From: Amantichitinum ursilacus
GTDB lineage: Bacteria > Pseudomonadota > Gammaproteobacteria > Burkholderiales > Chitinibacteraceae
Reading direction: 5' to 3'
Assembly: GCF_001294205.1 (NCBI RefSeq)
Contig: NZ_LAQT01000036.1
Location: forward strand, 1 to 64,000
DNA length: 64,000 nt
The notes under the pieces were generated by a model. The model made no database searches, had not been told where the DNA came from, and saw only the letters and a list, made by a program, of their open reading frames with translations. Numbering within the stretch: position 1 is the stretch's first letter; the number at the start of each line of letters is the position of its first letter. Position numbers and translations under genes: made by a program. Positions 28,259 through 36,398 of this stretch are shown here, in pieces.

Positions 28259-28546
28259 TCAGACCGGGTTGACGGCGTCCAGACCCACCCACGAACGGTT
28301 GCCGCCCTCAGTCACAAACATGCGGAACTTGCCGCCAGTTTGTTTGGCTGCCCATTCGGCATTGGCGCACACGTCGATGATGCTCAGTTCGCCATGACTG
28401 AAATATTCGCCCGTGGGCAGCGTGTATTTCTGATTCTGGTCATCGACGATGAAATCAACAAAACCCGCTTGCTGCATAAAGCCAGTCAAAGCGGTGTAGT
28501 CGGCGGCAGCGTCAAGCAATTCAACACGAGTGGTATAAGCGGGCAT
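28259..28546 (-). CDS. GhoS/DUF2622-like small protein
   Basis: A 95-residue protein beginning MPAYTTRVELLDAAADYTAL. The arrangement RVEL-x-DA, then ALTGFMQQAGF, then KYTLPTGEYF and a final LVTE-like FVTEGGNRSWVGL tract recalls the DUF2622 family, in which the type V antitoxin GhoS was first placed, but similarity to GhoS itself is weak. AGGA lies 6 bases before this ATG, so I prefer it to the ATG five codons upstream. There is no GhoT-like small hydrophobic toxin gene next to it, so a toxin-antitoxin role is not supported by context. Confidence 0.55.
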   Translation of the reverse strand: MPAYTTRVELLDAAADYTALTGFMQQAGFVDFIVDDQNQKYTLPTGEYFSHGELSIIDVCANAEWAAKQTGGKFRMFVTEGGNRSWVGLDAVNPV

Positions 28547-28743
28547 GGCAGTTCCTGGCATTCAGACAAGCCGCCGATCATAGCGGCCACGCGCGCCACA
28601 AACAATCGCTGCCGCAGTGCAACGCGCGCCTGTTGCAATCGCGCCACCCAAGCCGACGTCTGTAGCTTGCACCGCGCAACGCCTGTGGTTTTCACCTACA
28701 TTTTGCAGACACGCGCGTGTGCGCCACCCTCACCGGATACCCC

Positions 28744-30108
28744 ATGGTCAAACTGGTTCTGACGCTGCTGGGCGTCGATTATCTGCGCAAACGCTGGAAA
28801 GCCATCTGCATCGCCGGCTGGCTGTGGGCGATTGCGGGTGTGGTGATCTTTATCGATGCGCTGGATAACGCCATCTATTTTCCGATCAATTTCTTTGCCG
28901 CCCTGCTGATGCTGGATGGCGTGGCCACACTGGCGGTGGCGTGGACCGGCATGGGTGGCCAGCGCGCGTTGCGGCTATTAAAAGGCGTGGCGTTTGTGCT
29001 GGCCGCCGTGCTGATTCTGGCCGGACATCATCACGGCAATTTCATCCTGTCGATGATTTTTGGCACGCTGTTTTTGCTGGATGGCGCACTGCAGGCGGCA
29101 TCGGCGTGGGTGGTGCGCTATCCACGCTGGCGCGCGGCGCTGGTGGGCGCGGGCATCGAAATCCTGCTGGCCGTTTTCTTTTACCAGCCCTACCCCACGC
29201 ACTATGTGGGCACGGTGCCGTATTGCCTGGGTCTGGGTTTGATGTTTAGCGGCTGGAGCCTGTTATTGCTGGGCTATCGCGTGCGGCGTCTTCCGCAACG
29301 CGCCTTGTTAAGCACGATGCTGGAACGCCCCACCGCGCTATTCTGGGCCGACCAGAACACCGATCTGGACGCCAACGCGCCGCTGGTGTGGGACGGCCCG
29401 CCCGCCGCCAGCGAACGCGCGCTCACCGTGCATGTCTGGACGCCGGTGGGTTCGGCGCGCAGCAAGGCGCTGCGCCGGCCCTTGATCGACCGCTACATCG
29501 CGGCCGTGGATGCCGAGGGCGTGATCTCCACCGGCCATGCTGCGCTGGAATCGCCGGAAGGCATTTATATCAGCCTGTATCCCGCCGTCGAAATTGATCG
29601 CTCGCCCGACGACTTTGCCCGCTTGCTGCGCGCCACGCGCGAGAACGATGTACCGGGCTTGTTTCAGCCTGATTACGCCTATGAATCCAAAGCCTGGTGC
29701 GAATCGACGGTTAAAGTGCGCATCCGCAATTACAGCCCCGAGCGCCTGCGTTTGTTCTGGGAGCAATATCGGCAAGACACCACCTACAACCTGACCTGGC
29801 GCAATTGCTCCAGCACCGTGGCGCGGGCGCTGGAAGCGGCAGTGGAAGGTTCGGTCGGCCATTTCTACGGCCGGGATCGGGGCTGGAGCGCGTTTTTTCG
29901 CATGCTGCTAACACCCGAACTGTGGGTGGCCGCGCAAATCCGCAAGCGCGCCAAAACCATGGCGTGGACGCCCGGCTTGACACTGGATTACGCGCGCGCC
30001 GTCAGCATGCTGGTTGATCCGCGCCCGTTTGGCTGGTTCAAGATGGCCAAACTGGCGGTACGCAAGATGGTACGCAACCGGCGCGAACAGGCCAGCCGCA
30101 CGACCTGA
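28744..30108 (+). CDS. HdeD-like membrane domain fused to permuted papain-like (NlpC/P60-type) domain
   Basis: A 454-residue protein with two unlike halves. Residues 1-190 contain about six hydrophobic helices in the HdeD/DUF308 pattern (repeated WAIAGVVIFIDAL, FFAALLMLDGVATLAVAW, MIFGTLFLLDGALQAASAW). Residues 225-400 look like a soluble circularly permuted papain-fold domain: STGHAALES carries a candidate His265, and TYNLTWRNCSSTVARALEAA carries a candidate nucleophile Cys355, the His-before-Cys order of the LRAT/YaeF group. If active it could cut an amide or thioester in cell wall or lipid. The start at MVKLVLTLLG is chosen because it begins at the first helix. There is no operon partner on the same strand. 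Confidence 0.7.
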   Translation: MVKLVLTLLGVDYLRKRWKAICIAGWLWAIAGVVIFIDALDNAIYFPINFFAALLMLDGVATLAVAWTGMGGQRALRLLKGVAFVLAAVLILAGHHHGNFILSMIFGTLFLLDGALQAASAWVVRYPRWRAALVGAGIEILLAVFFYQPYPTHYVGTVPYCLGLGLMFSGWSLLLLGYRVRRLPQRALLSTMLERPTALFWADQNTDLDANAPLVWDGPPAASERALTVHVWTPVGSARSKALRRPLIDRYIAAVDAEGVISTGHAALESPEGIYISLYPAVEIDRSPDDFARLLRATRENDVPGLFQPDYAYESKAWCESTVKVRIRNYSPERLRLFWEQYRQDTTYNLTWRNCSSTVARALEAAVEGSVGHFYGRDRGWSAFFRMLLTPELWVAAQIRKRAKTMAWTPGLTLDYARAVSMLVDPRPFGWFKMAKLAVRKMVRNRREQASRTT

Positions 30109-30152
30109 TCGGCGCGGGGCCGGCGCGGCCAGCGGCGTCTCGTCGGCGCCGC

Positions 30153-30389
30153 TTACTTGTGAAACCGCGCCGTCAACTTGCGCGCAAAGATGTCGATGCG
30201 TTCGCGCACCGAGACCTCGGTCTTCAGCGCCTCGTAATAGCGATCCAGCGCCAGGCGCAGCTCGGGGCTTTCGATGCCGTCCGGCGTCTGGCCCGCCACC
30301 TGGTACAGCACTTTGCGCGCGTCGATCACATCCAGGCTGGCGCGTTCTGCCATGTTCAGCGTGGCGAGTTCGTCTTCCGGAATCAGCAT
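30153..30389 (-). CDS. Conserved-looking small helical protein, unknown
   Basis: A 78-residue, charged, probably all-helical protein (MLIPEDELATLNMAERASLD at the start, RERIDIFARKLTARFHK at the end). A strong AAGGAG 7 bases upstream of the ATG supports translation. It has no signal peptide, Cys or transmembrane segment. I do not recognise a family. It converges on the membrane-papain fusion gene. Confidence 0.6.
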   Translation of the reverse strand: MLIPEDELATLNMAERASLDVIDARKVLYQVAGQTPDGIESPELRLALDRYYEALKTEVSVRERIDIFARKLTARFHK

Positions 30390-30554
30390 GATGGTTCTCC
30401 TTGTGCGCGGCGCGCGTGGACGTATAAGTCAGATAGCCGCATGGTGCATCGCAACGTATCGGCGCGGCAGCGCAGCGCGGATTAAAGCGTTGCCAGACAG
30501 CCACTGACGGCGCTGTCATCACCGCTGTCCAACTGGTTATGGCTAAGACCTCTT

Positions 30555-30573
30555 AGCATTGATTCTGCTAAAC
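30555..30573. promoter_or_regulatory. Candidate operator upstream of sulfatase operon
   Basis: Perfect 6-bp inverted repeat TTAGCA-N7-TGCTAA, 110 bases upstream of the sulfatase ATG within a 293-bp gap (30390-30682) that holds no gene. The size and dyad suit a dimeric HTH regulator; which one is unknown. Confidence 0.35.
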
Positions 30574-30682
30574 AATGCGAACATCAGTTACAAAACGCAT
30601 ATGGCTAGCTACATTTATTCTTTCGGTTTTTTATAACCGGCTCATACCATCGCTGCCGTCCCTTATAACGCGAAGCGCAATC

Positions 30683-32674
30683 ATGAGCCAACGGCCACCG
30701 CATTCCCTCCGCCATACCCGCCGCATTCTGCTAAGCGCCACGCTCGTCGGCAGCGCCCTGCTGGCCGCTTGCGGCACTGGCAACGATGGCAGCACCGCCA
30801 CCACCTCGCCTGCCGTCACCAGCACGCCCACCGCCACACCCACCCCGGCACCGGTGGCGCAAAAGAAACCCAACATTCTGTACATCATGGCGGATGACCT
30901 GGGCTATTCGGACATCCATGCCATGGGCGGCGAGATCGATACGCCTAATCTGGATGCATTGGTGGCTCAAGGCCGTATCCTCACCAACCATCACACCGGC
31001 ACCGTGTGCGCGATTACGCGTTCGATGCTGATTTCCGGCACCGATCACCATCTGGTGGGCGAAGGCACCATGGGCGCGCCCAGCGATGAGCGCAAAGGCT
31101 TGCCCGGCTACGAGGGCTATCTGAACGACCGCGCCCTGTCGGTGGCGCAATTGCTGCAAGACGCCGGTTATCACACCTATATCGCCGGCAAATGGCATAT
31201 CGGTTCGGGCATCGTCGGCGCGGCCAGCGGCTCGGGCCAGACGCCAGATCAATGGGGCTTTGAACACAGCTATGTGTTGCTGGGCGGCGCAGCCACCAAC
31301 CACTATGCGCATGAGGCAGCCGGTTCCAAAAACTACACGGAAGACGGCGTGTATGTGCAGCCAGGCCAGCCGGGCCAACCCGGCGGCACCGGCGGATCGC
31401 CGGCCACGTTCTATTCCACCGATTTTTATACGCAAAAGCTGATCAGCTATATCGACGCCAATCACGCCGACGGCAAGCCGTTTTTTGCCTATGCCGCGTA
31501 CACCTCGCCGCACTGGCCGCTGCAAGTGCCGGAACCCTATCTGCACCAGTATGCAGGCAAGTACGACGCTGGTTATGACGTCATCCGTGACGCCCGCATT
31601 GCGCGCCTTAAAACGCTGGGTCTGATTCCGGCTGACTTTACCCCCAGCGCCGGTTTTGCCCGCAATCTGACGCGCAGCCCGGCCACCACCAATAACGGCA
31701 CCTCAGCCGCGAAATACACCAACGCCATCCACAGCCCGGCCGATGGTTATGTGGATTACGGCGCCGGTTACGTCAACAAAAAATGGGCCGATCTGACGCC
31801 GCTGGAGCAAAAAGCCCAAGCGCGTTATATGGAAATCTACGCCGGCATGGTGTCCAACCTGGACCACAACATCGGCCTGCTGATCCAGCACCTTAAAGAC
31901 ATTGGCGAGTACGACAACACCTTCATCATGTTCCAGTCCGACAACGGTGCCGAAGGCTGGCCAATTGATTCCGGCGCGGACCCCAAAGCCACCGATGAAG
32001 CCAATGCGCAAGAACCGATCTACTCAACGCTGGGCACCGACAATGGCTTGGTCAGCGCACGCCGTCTGCAATACGGCCTGCGTTGGGGCGAAGTCAGCGC
32101 CACCCCGTTGAGCCAGCTCAAGGGCTATATGGGCGAAGGCGGCGTCTCGGTGCCTGCCATCATCCATCTGCCCGGCCAGACCACTACCTTGCCCACGCTC
32201 AGCGCGTTTACCCACGTCACTGACAATACCGCCACGTTCCTCGCGCTGGCCGGCGTTACCCCGCCGTCCACGCCTGCGCCGGCGCTGATCGACCCCGCTA
32301 CCGGCGTCGATAAAAACAAGGGCAAGGTGGTGTACAACAATCGCTACGTGTACCCGGTGACGGGGGTATCGCTGCTGGGCGTGCTGCAAGGCAACGCCAC
32401 CGGCGCGGTACACACGCAAGCCTTTGGCGATGAATCGTACGGCCGTGCTTATCTGCGCAGCGCCGACGGCAAATGGAAAGCGCGCTGGACCGAACCGCCA
32501 TCAGGCCCGGTCGATGGCCATTGGGAGCTGTTTGATATCGGCGCGGACCGTGGCGAGACCAACGATCTGGCCGCCGCCAACCCCACCATCGTCAATGGCC
32601 TGGTGCAGCAGTGGCAGCAATACCTGAGCAATGTGGGCGGCGTGGAACCGCTGCAGCCCAAGGGTTATTACTAA
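30683..32674 (+). CDS. Exported lipoprotein sulfatase with C-A-I-T-R active-site motif
   Basis: A 663-residue S1-family (arylsulfatase-like) sulfatase. The start MSQRPPHSL gives a clean lipoprotein signal (ALLAAC, Cys30); the frame is open 36 codons further upstream. A Thr/Pro linker is followed by PNILYIMADDLGYSD with the metal-binding Asp pair, then TGTVCAITRSMLISG with the candidate formylglycine Cys109, AGKWHIG with the conserved Lys, and MFQSDNGAEGW with the second metal site. The canonical signature is C/S-x-P-x-R; here Pro is replaced by Ile (C-A-I-T-R). The next gene encodes a formylglycine-generating enzyme, supporting Cys-type maturation. Likely substrates are sulfate esters of aryl compounds or polysaccharides outside the cytoplasm. 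Confidence 0.87.
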   Translation: MSQRPPHSLRHTRRILLSATLVGSALLAACGTGNDGSTATTSPAVTSTPTATPTPAPVAQKKPNILYIMADDLGYSDIHAMGGEIDTPNLDALVAQGRILTNHHTGTVCAITRSMLISGTDHHLVGEGTMGAPSDERKGLPGYEGYLNDRALSVAQLLQDAGYHTYIAGKWHIGSGIVGAASGSGQTPDQWGFEHSYVLLGGAATNHYAHEAAGSKNYTEDGVYVQPGQPGQPGGTGGSPATFYSTDFYTQKLISYIDANHADGKPFFAYAAYTSPHWPLQVPEPYLHQYAGKYDAGYDVIRDARIARLKTLGLIPADFTPSAGFARNLTRSPATTNNGTSAAKYTNAIHSPADGYVDYGAGYVNKKWADLTPLEQKAQARYMEIYAGMVSNLDHNIGLLIQHLKDIGEYDNTFIMFQSDNGAEGWPIDSGADPKATDEANAQEPIYSTLGTDNGLVSARRLQYGLRWGEVSATPLSQLKGYMGEGGVSVPAIIHLPGQTTTLPTLSAFTHVTDNTATFLALAGVTPPSTPAPALIDPATGVDKNKGKVVYNNRYVYPVTGVSLLGVLQGNATGAVHTQAFGDESYGRAYLRSADGKWKARWTEPPSGPVDGHWELFDIGADRGETNDLAAANPTIVNGLVQQWQQYLSNVGGVEPLQPKGYY

Positions 32675-32676
32675 GC

Positions 32677-33702
32677 ATGAAACGCGCCTACACCGTAGTA
32701 ATCGCCAGCGTGGTTTTGGCCGCGCTGGCGGGTGGCGCGGCCTGGCGCGCCCAGGCGCAGTCGGTGGCGGAGCATCCACCGCTGGCCGCCCTGGGCACGC
32801 CGCAGCAATGCAGCCAGTATTCCGGGCTGCCTGCGGGCTGGGGCAAACAGAACAATGCCGGCATGGTGCACGTGGCTGCTGGCAGTTTTACGTTTGGCAC
32901 CACGCTGGGTTATGCCGATGAACGCCCGGCGGGCGATGGCAAAACCCATGTCGAGGGTTTCTGGATCGACCAGACCGAAGTCACCAACGCGCAATTCGCC
33001 AGTTTTGTGGCGCAAACGCATTACGTGACGGATGCCGAACGCCAAGGCGGCGCGGTGGTCTTCCACGTGCCCACCGACACCGAGCTGCACGCGCGGCCGT
33101 ATGCGTGGTGGAGCTGGGTGAAAGGCGCGGACTGGCGTCATCCCACCGGCCCCGACAGCACGCTGGAAACCGCGCAAAACAACCACCCGGTTACGCTGGT
33201 CACGCAAGCCGACGCGCTGGCCTACGCGCATTGGCTGGGCCGCGATCTGCCTACCGAGGCGGAATGGGAATACGCCGGTAAAGCCGGCCACGATGGCGCG
33301 AAGCTGGAAGTGGCGCCGCGTTACGCCAACGGCAAACCATCGGCCAATTACTGGCAAGGCGTGTTTCCGCAAGTCAACAGCGCGGAAGACGGCAACGCCG
33401 GTCTGGCCGCCGTGGGTTGTTACACCGCCAGCGATTTCAAGCTGTACGACATGATCGGCAATGCCTGGGAATGGACGCGCGACGCCTACAGCGGCGTGCA
33501 TCAATATCACAGCAACGGCGATACCGCGGCAGTGGCCAATCAGGCCACGACGCGCAAATCCGATACGCCGATGGTGATCAAAGGCGGCTCTTTTCTGTGC
33601 TCACCCGATTATTGCGTGCGTTACCGCGCGTCTTCCCGCGAGGCGCAAGAGGCTGATTTGCCCGCGTCGCATATCGGTTTTCGTACCATTTTGCGAGGGT
33701 GA
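32677..33702 (+). CDS. Exported formylglycine-generating enzyme (SUMF1/FGE-like)
   Basis: A 341-residue FGE-sulfatase-domain protein, the aerobic copper enzyme that oxidises a sulfatase Cys to formylglycine. Signature elements are GMVHVAAGSFTFGT, VEGFWIDQTEVTNAQFASFV, DLPTEAEWEYAGKAG, YDMIGNAWEWTRD and VIKGGSFLCSPDYCVRYRAS. The paired catalytic Cys are Cys308 and Cys313, with the same spacing as Cys336/Cys341 of human SUMF1, so it should be active and not merely SUMF1-like. An N-terminal signal peptide (TVVIASVVLAALAGGAAWRA) predicts export, whereas many bacterial FGEs are cytoplasmic. It starts two bases after the sulfatase stop, so the pair is translationally coupled. Confidence 0.9.
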   Translation: MKRAYTVVIASVVLAALAGGAAWRAQAQSVAEHPPLAALGTPQQCSQYSGLPAGWGKQNNAGMVHVAAGSFTFGTTLGYADERPAGDGKTHVEGFWIDQTEVTNAQFASFVAQTHYVTDAERQGGAVVFHVPTDTELHARPYAWWSWVKGADWRHPTGPDSTLETAQNNHPVTLVTQADALAYAHWLGRDLPTEAEWEYAGKAGHDGAKLEVAPRYANGKPSANYWQGVFPQVNSAEDGNAGLAAVGCYTASDFKLYDMIGNAWEWTRDAYSGVHQYHSNGDTAAVANQATTRKSDTPMVIKGGSFLCSPDYCVRYRASSREAQEADLPASHIGFRTILRG

Positions 33703-33706
33703 TGCG

Positions 33707-34468
33707 ATGCATGGTTTGAAGCTACTGGCGGGTGTGGGCCTGGCCGTGCTGGCCAGTTGGGCCAACGCGCAAGCCGTGCGGATCGGCGTGCTGGCTGGCA
33801 TCGATGCCGAGGTGATGCAACACGCCGCGCAAGTGGCCGCGGCCAAGGGGCTGACGCTGCAAATCCAGGCCTATCCGGATATCAGCCAACTGCGTGCCGC
33901 GGTGGCGCAAGGCGCGGTTGATGGTGCCAGCGTGCCGGATGCGCAAACCCTGGCGCGCTGGCAGCAACCGGCGCTCAAGGAAGTCGGCACCAGCATTACC
34001 TTGCCGATGGGTTTGTATTCCCGCCAGTTGCCCAATCTGCGCGCCCTGCGCAACGGCGCACGCATTGGCATTCCGGCGGAATCCGGCGCGCAAAGCCGGG
34101 CGCTGATCCTGTTGCAGAACTACGGCCTGATCCAGTTGCGCGACAGCGCCGGCATCCAGGCGCGCATCGCCGATGTGACGGTCAATCCGCGTGGCTACCA
34201 GTTGGTGGCGCTGCCGGAAGCACGTTTGCTGGCCGCATTGCCCAAACTGCCGCTGGTGGCGCTGCCGGGCGACTTTGCGCTGCAACACCAGCTGTATCCG
34301 GCACGCGACGCGCTGGGCATGGAAGATGCGCGTTCGCCATGGGCCGGTGTGCTGGCCGCAGTCACGCCAGGCGCATGGACCACGCAATGGCGCGCCGCCT
34401 ACCAATCGCCCGCCGTGGCGGCGTTTGTGCTGACGCGCTATCAGGATTCGGTGCGGCGGCCATGGTAA
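33707..34468 (+). CDS. NlpA/MetQ-like periplasmic binding protein
   Basis: A 253-residue exported binding protein of the NlpA/MetQ (methionine ABC transporter substrate-binding) family. The signal peptide ends ANAQA; there is no lipobox Cys, unlike MetQ. Family landmarks are VRIGVLAGIDAEVMQHAAQV, SITLPMGLYSRQLPNL, GARIGIPAESGAQSRALILL and LLQNYGLIQLRD, the last two matching the MetQ pattern of GA-x-IAIPND...RALxLL...GLIxLK. Its ATG lies 4 bases after the FGE stop and its end overlaps the next gene. No ATPase or permease gene follows. In a sulfatase operon it may bind a sulfur-containing product or act as a sensor; that is inference. Confidence 0.75.
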   Translation: MHGLKLLAGVGLAVLASWANAQAVRIGVLAGIDAEVMQHAAQVAAAKGLTLQIQAYPDISQLRAAVAQGAVDGASVPDAQTLARWQQPALKEVGTSITLPMGLYSRQLPNLRALRNGARIGIPAESGAQSRALILLQNYGLIQLRDSAGIQARIADVTVNPRGYQLVALPEARLLAALPKLPLVALPGDFALQHQLYPARDALGMEDARSPWAGVLAAVTPGAWTTQWRAAYQSPAVAAFVLTRYQDSVRRPW

Positions 34469-35265
34469 GAGAAGACTGGTCGCTCCATTGCACCGCCTGC
34501 GGCCGCTGCTGTAACTCGCCGCCGTTGCTGTCGCTGGACGAACTGTGGCAGCACCGTCACACCTTTATTGGCTGCATCAGCGTGCGGCGTTTGCCGCGCA
34601 ATGCGTCGGCCGGCCAACGCACACTGGCCACGCAATTGCTGCCCGGTGGCGCGGCCGATGATCTGGTGTTGCTGCTGCAAGGTTATCAATGGGCCAGCCA
34701 GCCCTCCTGTCCAGCGTTGCAAAGCGACCAGCGCTGTGGCGTGCACGGCGAACATAAACCGGCCACCTGCCGCGTGGTGCCGCTGGATGCGTTGTTGCCG
34801 GATGCTGAACAAGCGATCTTGCTGCAGCAACGCGCCGATAGCGCGGCATTTATTGGCGCGGATTGTTTGCAGCCCAGCGTGGCTGGCGCGGGCCAGATTC
34901 TGCTGCGCCGGCTTGAGGTGGTTGAGCCGGACTATCTCAGCGCGCTGCAACAACGCCGTGATGATCTGGCGCGGGATCGCACGGTGTGGGGCGACGCGCT
35001 GCATGCCGTGTTACGCCCGGAAATCGCCCGTTCCGGGCGCACCCTGCAGGACGGTTATCTGTCGCTGCCGCTGGTGCCGCTGCTGGCGCATCTGGCCTTG
35101 CACGATGCGGTCTGGCGCGAGCGCGTGCACGAACTACTCGATGCGCAAATCGCTTTGATCGAAACCGGCATCGCCACCGCGCTGCAACGCAAAGACCCGC
35201 GCGACCGCCCCGCCACGCAAGAAATGCGCCAATTCTTAACGGCCTATCAAAAGCTCCGGGCATAG
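34462..35265 (+). CDS. YkgJ-family cysteine-cluster protein
   Basis: A 267-residue cytoplasmic protein with the CxxCxxCC cluster of the YkgJ family (HCTACGRCCNSPP: Cys10, 13, 16, 17) and a second Cys pair region (SCPALQSDQRCGVHGE...ATCRVV), expected to bind zinc or an iron-sulfur cluster. It starts at the ATG that overlaps the last seven bases of the binding-protein gene, so translation is coupled; the longer frame upstream runs inside that gene. Its TAG stop (35263-35265) lies within a dispersed repeat that starts at 35261. The biochemical role of the family is not settled (some relatives are linked to lysine N-methylation by FliB). Its place in a sulfatase-FGE operon suggests a metal or redox function. 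Confidence 0.8.
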   Translation: MVREDWSLHCTACGRCCNSPPLLSLDELWQHRHTFIGCISVRRLPRNASAGQRTLATQLLPGGAADDLVLLLQGYQWASQPSCPALQSDQRCGVHGEHKPATCRVVPLDALLPDAEQAILLQQRADSAAFIGADCLQPSVAGAGQILLRRLEVVEPDYLSALQQRRDDLARDRTVWGDALHAVLRPEIARSGRTLQDGYLSLPLVPLLAHLALHDAVWRERVHELLDAQIALIETGIATALQRKDPRDRPATQEMRQFLTAYQKLRA

Positions 35266-35400
35266 GGTGGGTCGAGACCCACCACGCAAAGCCGTCGCCA
35301 AGGACGAGAAACTCGCGGGTCATATCGTCGGCCGTGACTGGATTGAGCCATCGCATTCCGAATCACCGACTTTGACAGGTGGGTCTAGACCCACCCTATG
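35261..35400. mobile_element. 140-bp MITE-like element (GGTGGGTC family)
   Basis: It begins CATAGGGTGGGTCGAGACCC and ends GGTGGGTCTAGACCCACCC plus TATG. The inner tract CGCAAAGCCGTCGCCAA resembles the array at the window start. The left end supplies the stop codon of the YkgJ-family gene, so insertion probably changed that protein's C-terminus. Confidence 0.75.
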
Positions 35401-35471
35401 TCGTGGGATCGGGCAAGCCGGGGCCGACCCAATGCGCTACCATCCCTGCGCATTGATTCCGGAATAATCCG

Positions 35472-36395
35472 ATGAGCTCCATCCTCGATCTTGAAGTGCT
35501 GTTGCGCACCGCCGACAGCGGCAGCATCTCGGCCGCCGCGCGGGCGCTGGATATCACGCCCGCCGCAGCCAGCGTGGCGCTGAAGCGGCTGGAACAGCGG
35601 CTGGGCACGCGTTTGTTTGTGCGCTCCACCCGCAGCATGCGTCTCACCGAAGACGGCGCGCGTTATCTGGAAAGCGTGCGGCTGGCTTTGGGCGCATTGC
35701 ATGAGGGCGCAGAAGCATTGCGGCATAAAACCACCGGCTGGAGCGGCGTGTTGCAGCTGTCCGCGCCATCCGATCTGGGCCGCAACCGGCTACTGGGCTG
35801 GCTGGATGAACTCAAGCTGCAGCATCCGGCCTTGCGTATCCAGTTGCAGGTGGGCGATCGGCAGAGCGACCTGTACCGCGAGCCGGTGGACCTGGCCTTG
35901 CGCTACGGCATTCCGGCCGATTCGGCGATGGTGGGATTGCCTATCCTGGAGAGCAACCGGCGCGTGCTGTGCGCCAGCCCGGCCTGGCTGCAACGGCACG
36001 GCCCGATCAGCCATCCCACGCACATCGCCGCACACAAAGCCGTGCTGTTTTATCTGGGCGGCCGCCCTTATAGCAGTTGGCGTTTTAGCCGGGGCGACGA
36101 GACCATCGAAGTGGAAGTGACGGGCGATTATGTGGTCGACGATGGCGACGTGGCGCGGCGTTGGGCCGTGGCCGGACACGGCCTGGCCTACAAATCGCGG
36201 CTGGATGTGGCGGCCGATCTGGCGGCCGGGCGGCTGGTCGACGTCATGCCGGATTGGGACGGCGAGCGCAGCCCGCTCTACCTGGTGTGTCCGCACCGCG
36301 CCAGCGCCTCAGGCCGCGCGGGTTTGTTGCAGGCGTTCTTGCGCGAAAAATGCGCGGCCGCAGTCGCAGAGACCACGGCCACAGCGCAACGTTAA
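35472..36395 (+). CDS. LysR-family transcriptional regulator
   Basis: A 307-residue LysR regulator of the common CrgA/AaeR-like type. The N-terminal winged HTH covers residues 1-60 (SGSISAAARALDITPAAASV, LGTRLFVRSTRSMRLTEDG), followed by a linker helix and an effector-binding domain (VDLALRYGIPADSAMVGLPI is typical). It is isolated: a repeat lies upstream and the convergent ImpA-like peptidase gene is three bases downstream, so its target is unknown. Confidence 0.9.
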   Translation: MSSILDLEVLLRTADSGSISAAARALDITPAAASVALKRLEQRLGTRLFVRSTRSMRLTEDGARYLESVRLALGALHEGAEALRHKTTGWSGVLQLSAPSDLGRNRLLGWLDELKLQHPALRIQLQVGDRQSDLYREPVDLALRYGIPADSAMVGLPILESNRRVLCASPAWLQRHGPISHPTHIAAHKAVLFYLGGRPYSSWRFSRGDETIEVEVTGDYVVDDGDVARRWAVAGHGLAYKSRLDVAADLAAGRLVDVMPDWDGERSPLYLVCPHRASASGRAGLLQAFLREKCAAAVAETTATAQR

Positions 36396-36398
36396 GCG

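Noticed and set aside
28259-28546. Type V toxin-antitoxin pair (GhoST)
   Set aside because: Only a GhoS/DUF2622-like protein is present; no small hydrophobic GhoT-like gene is adjacent on either strand.
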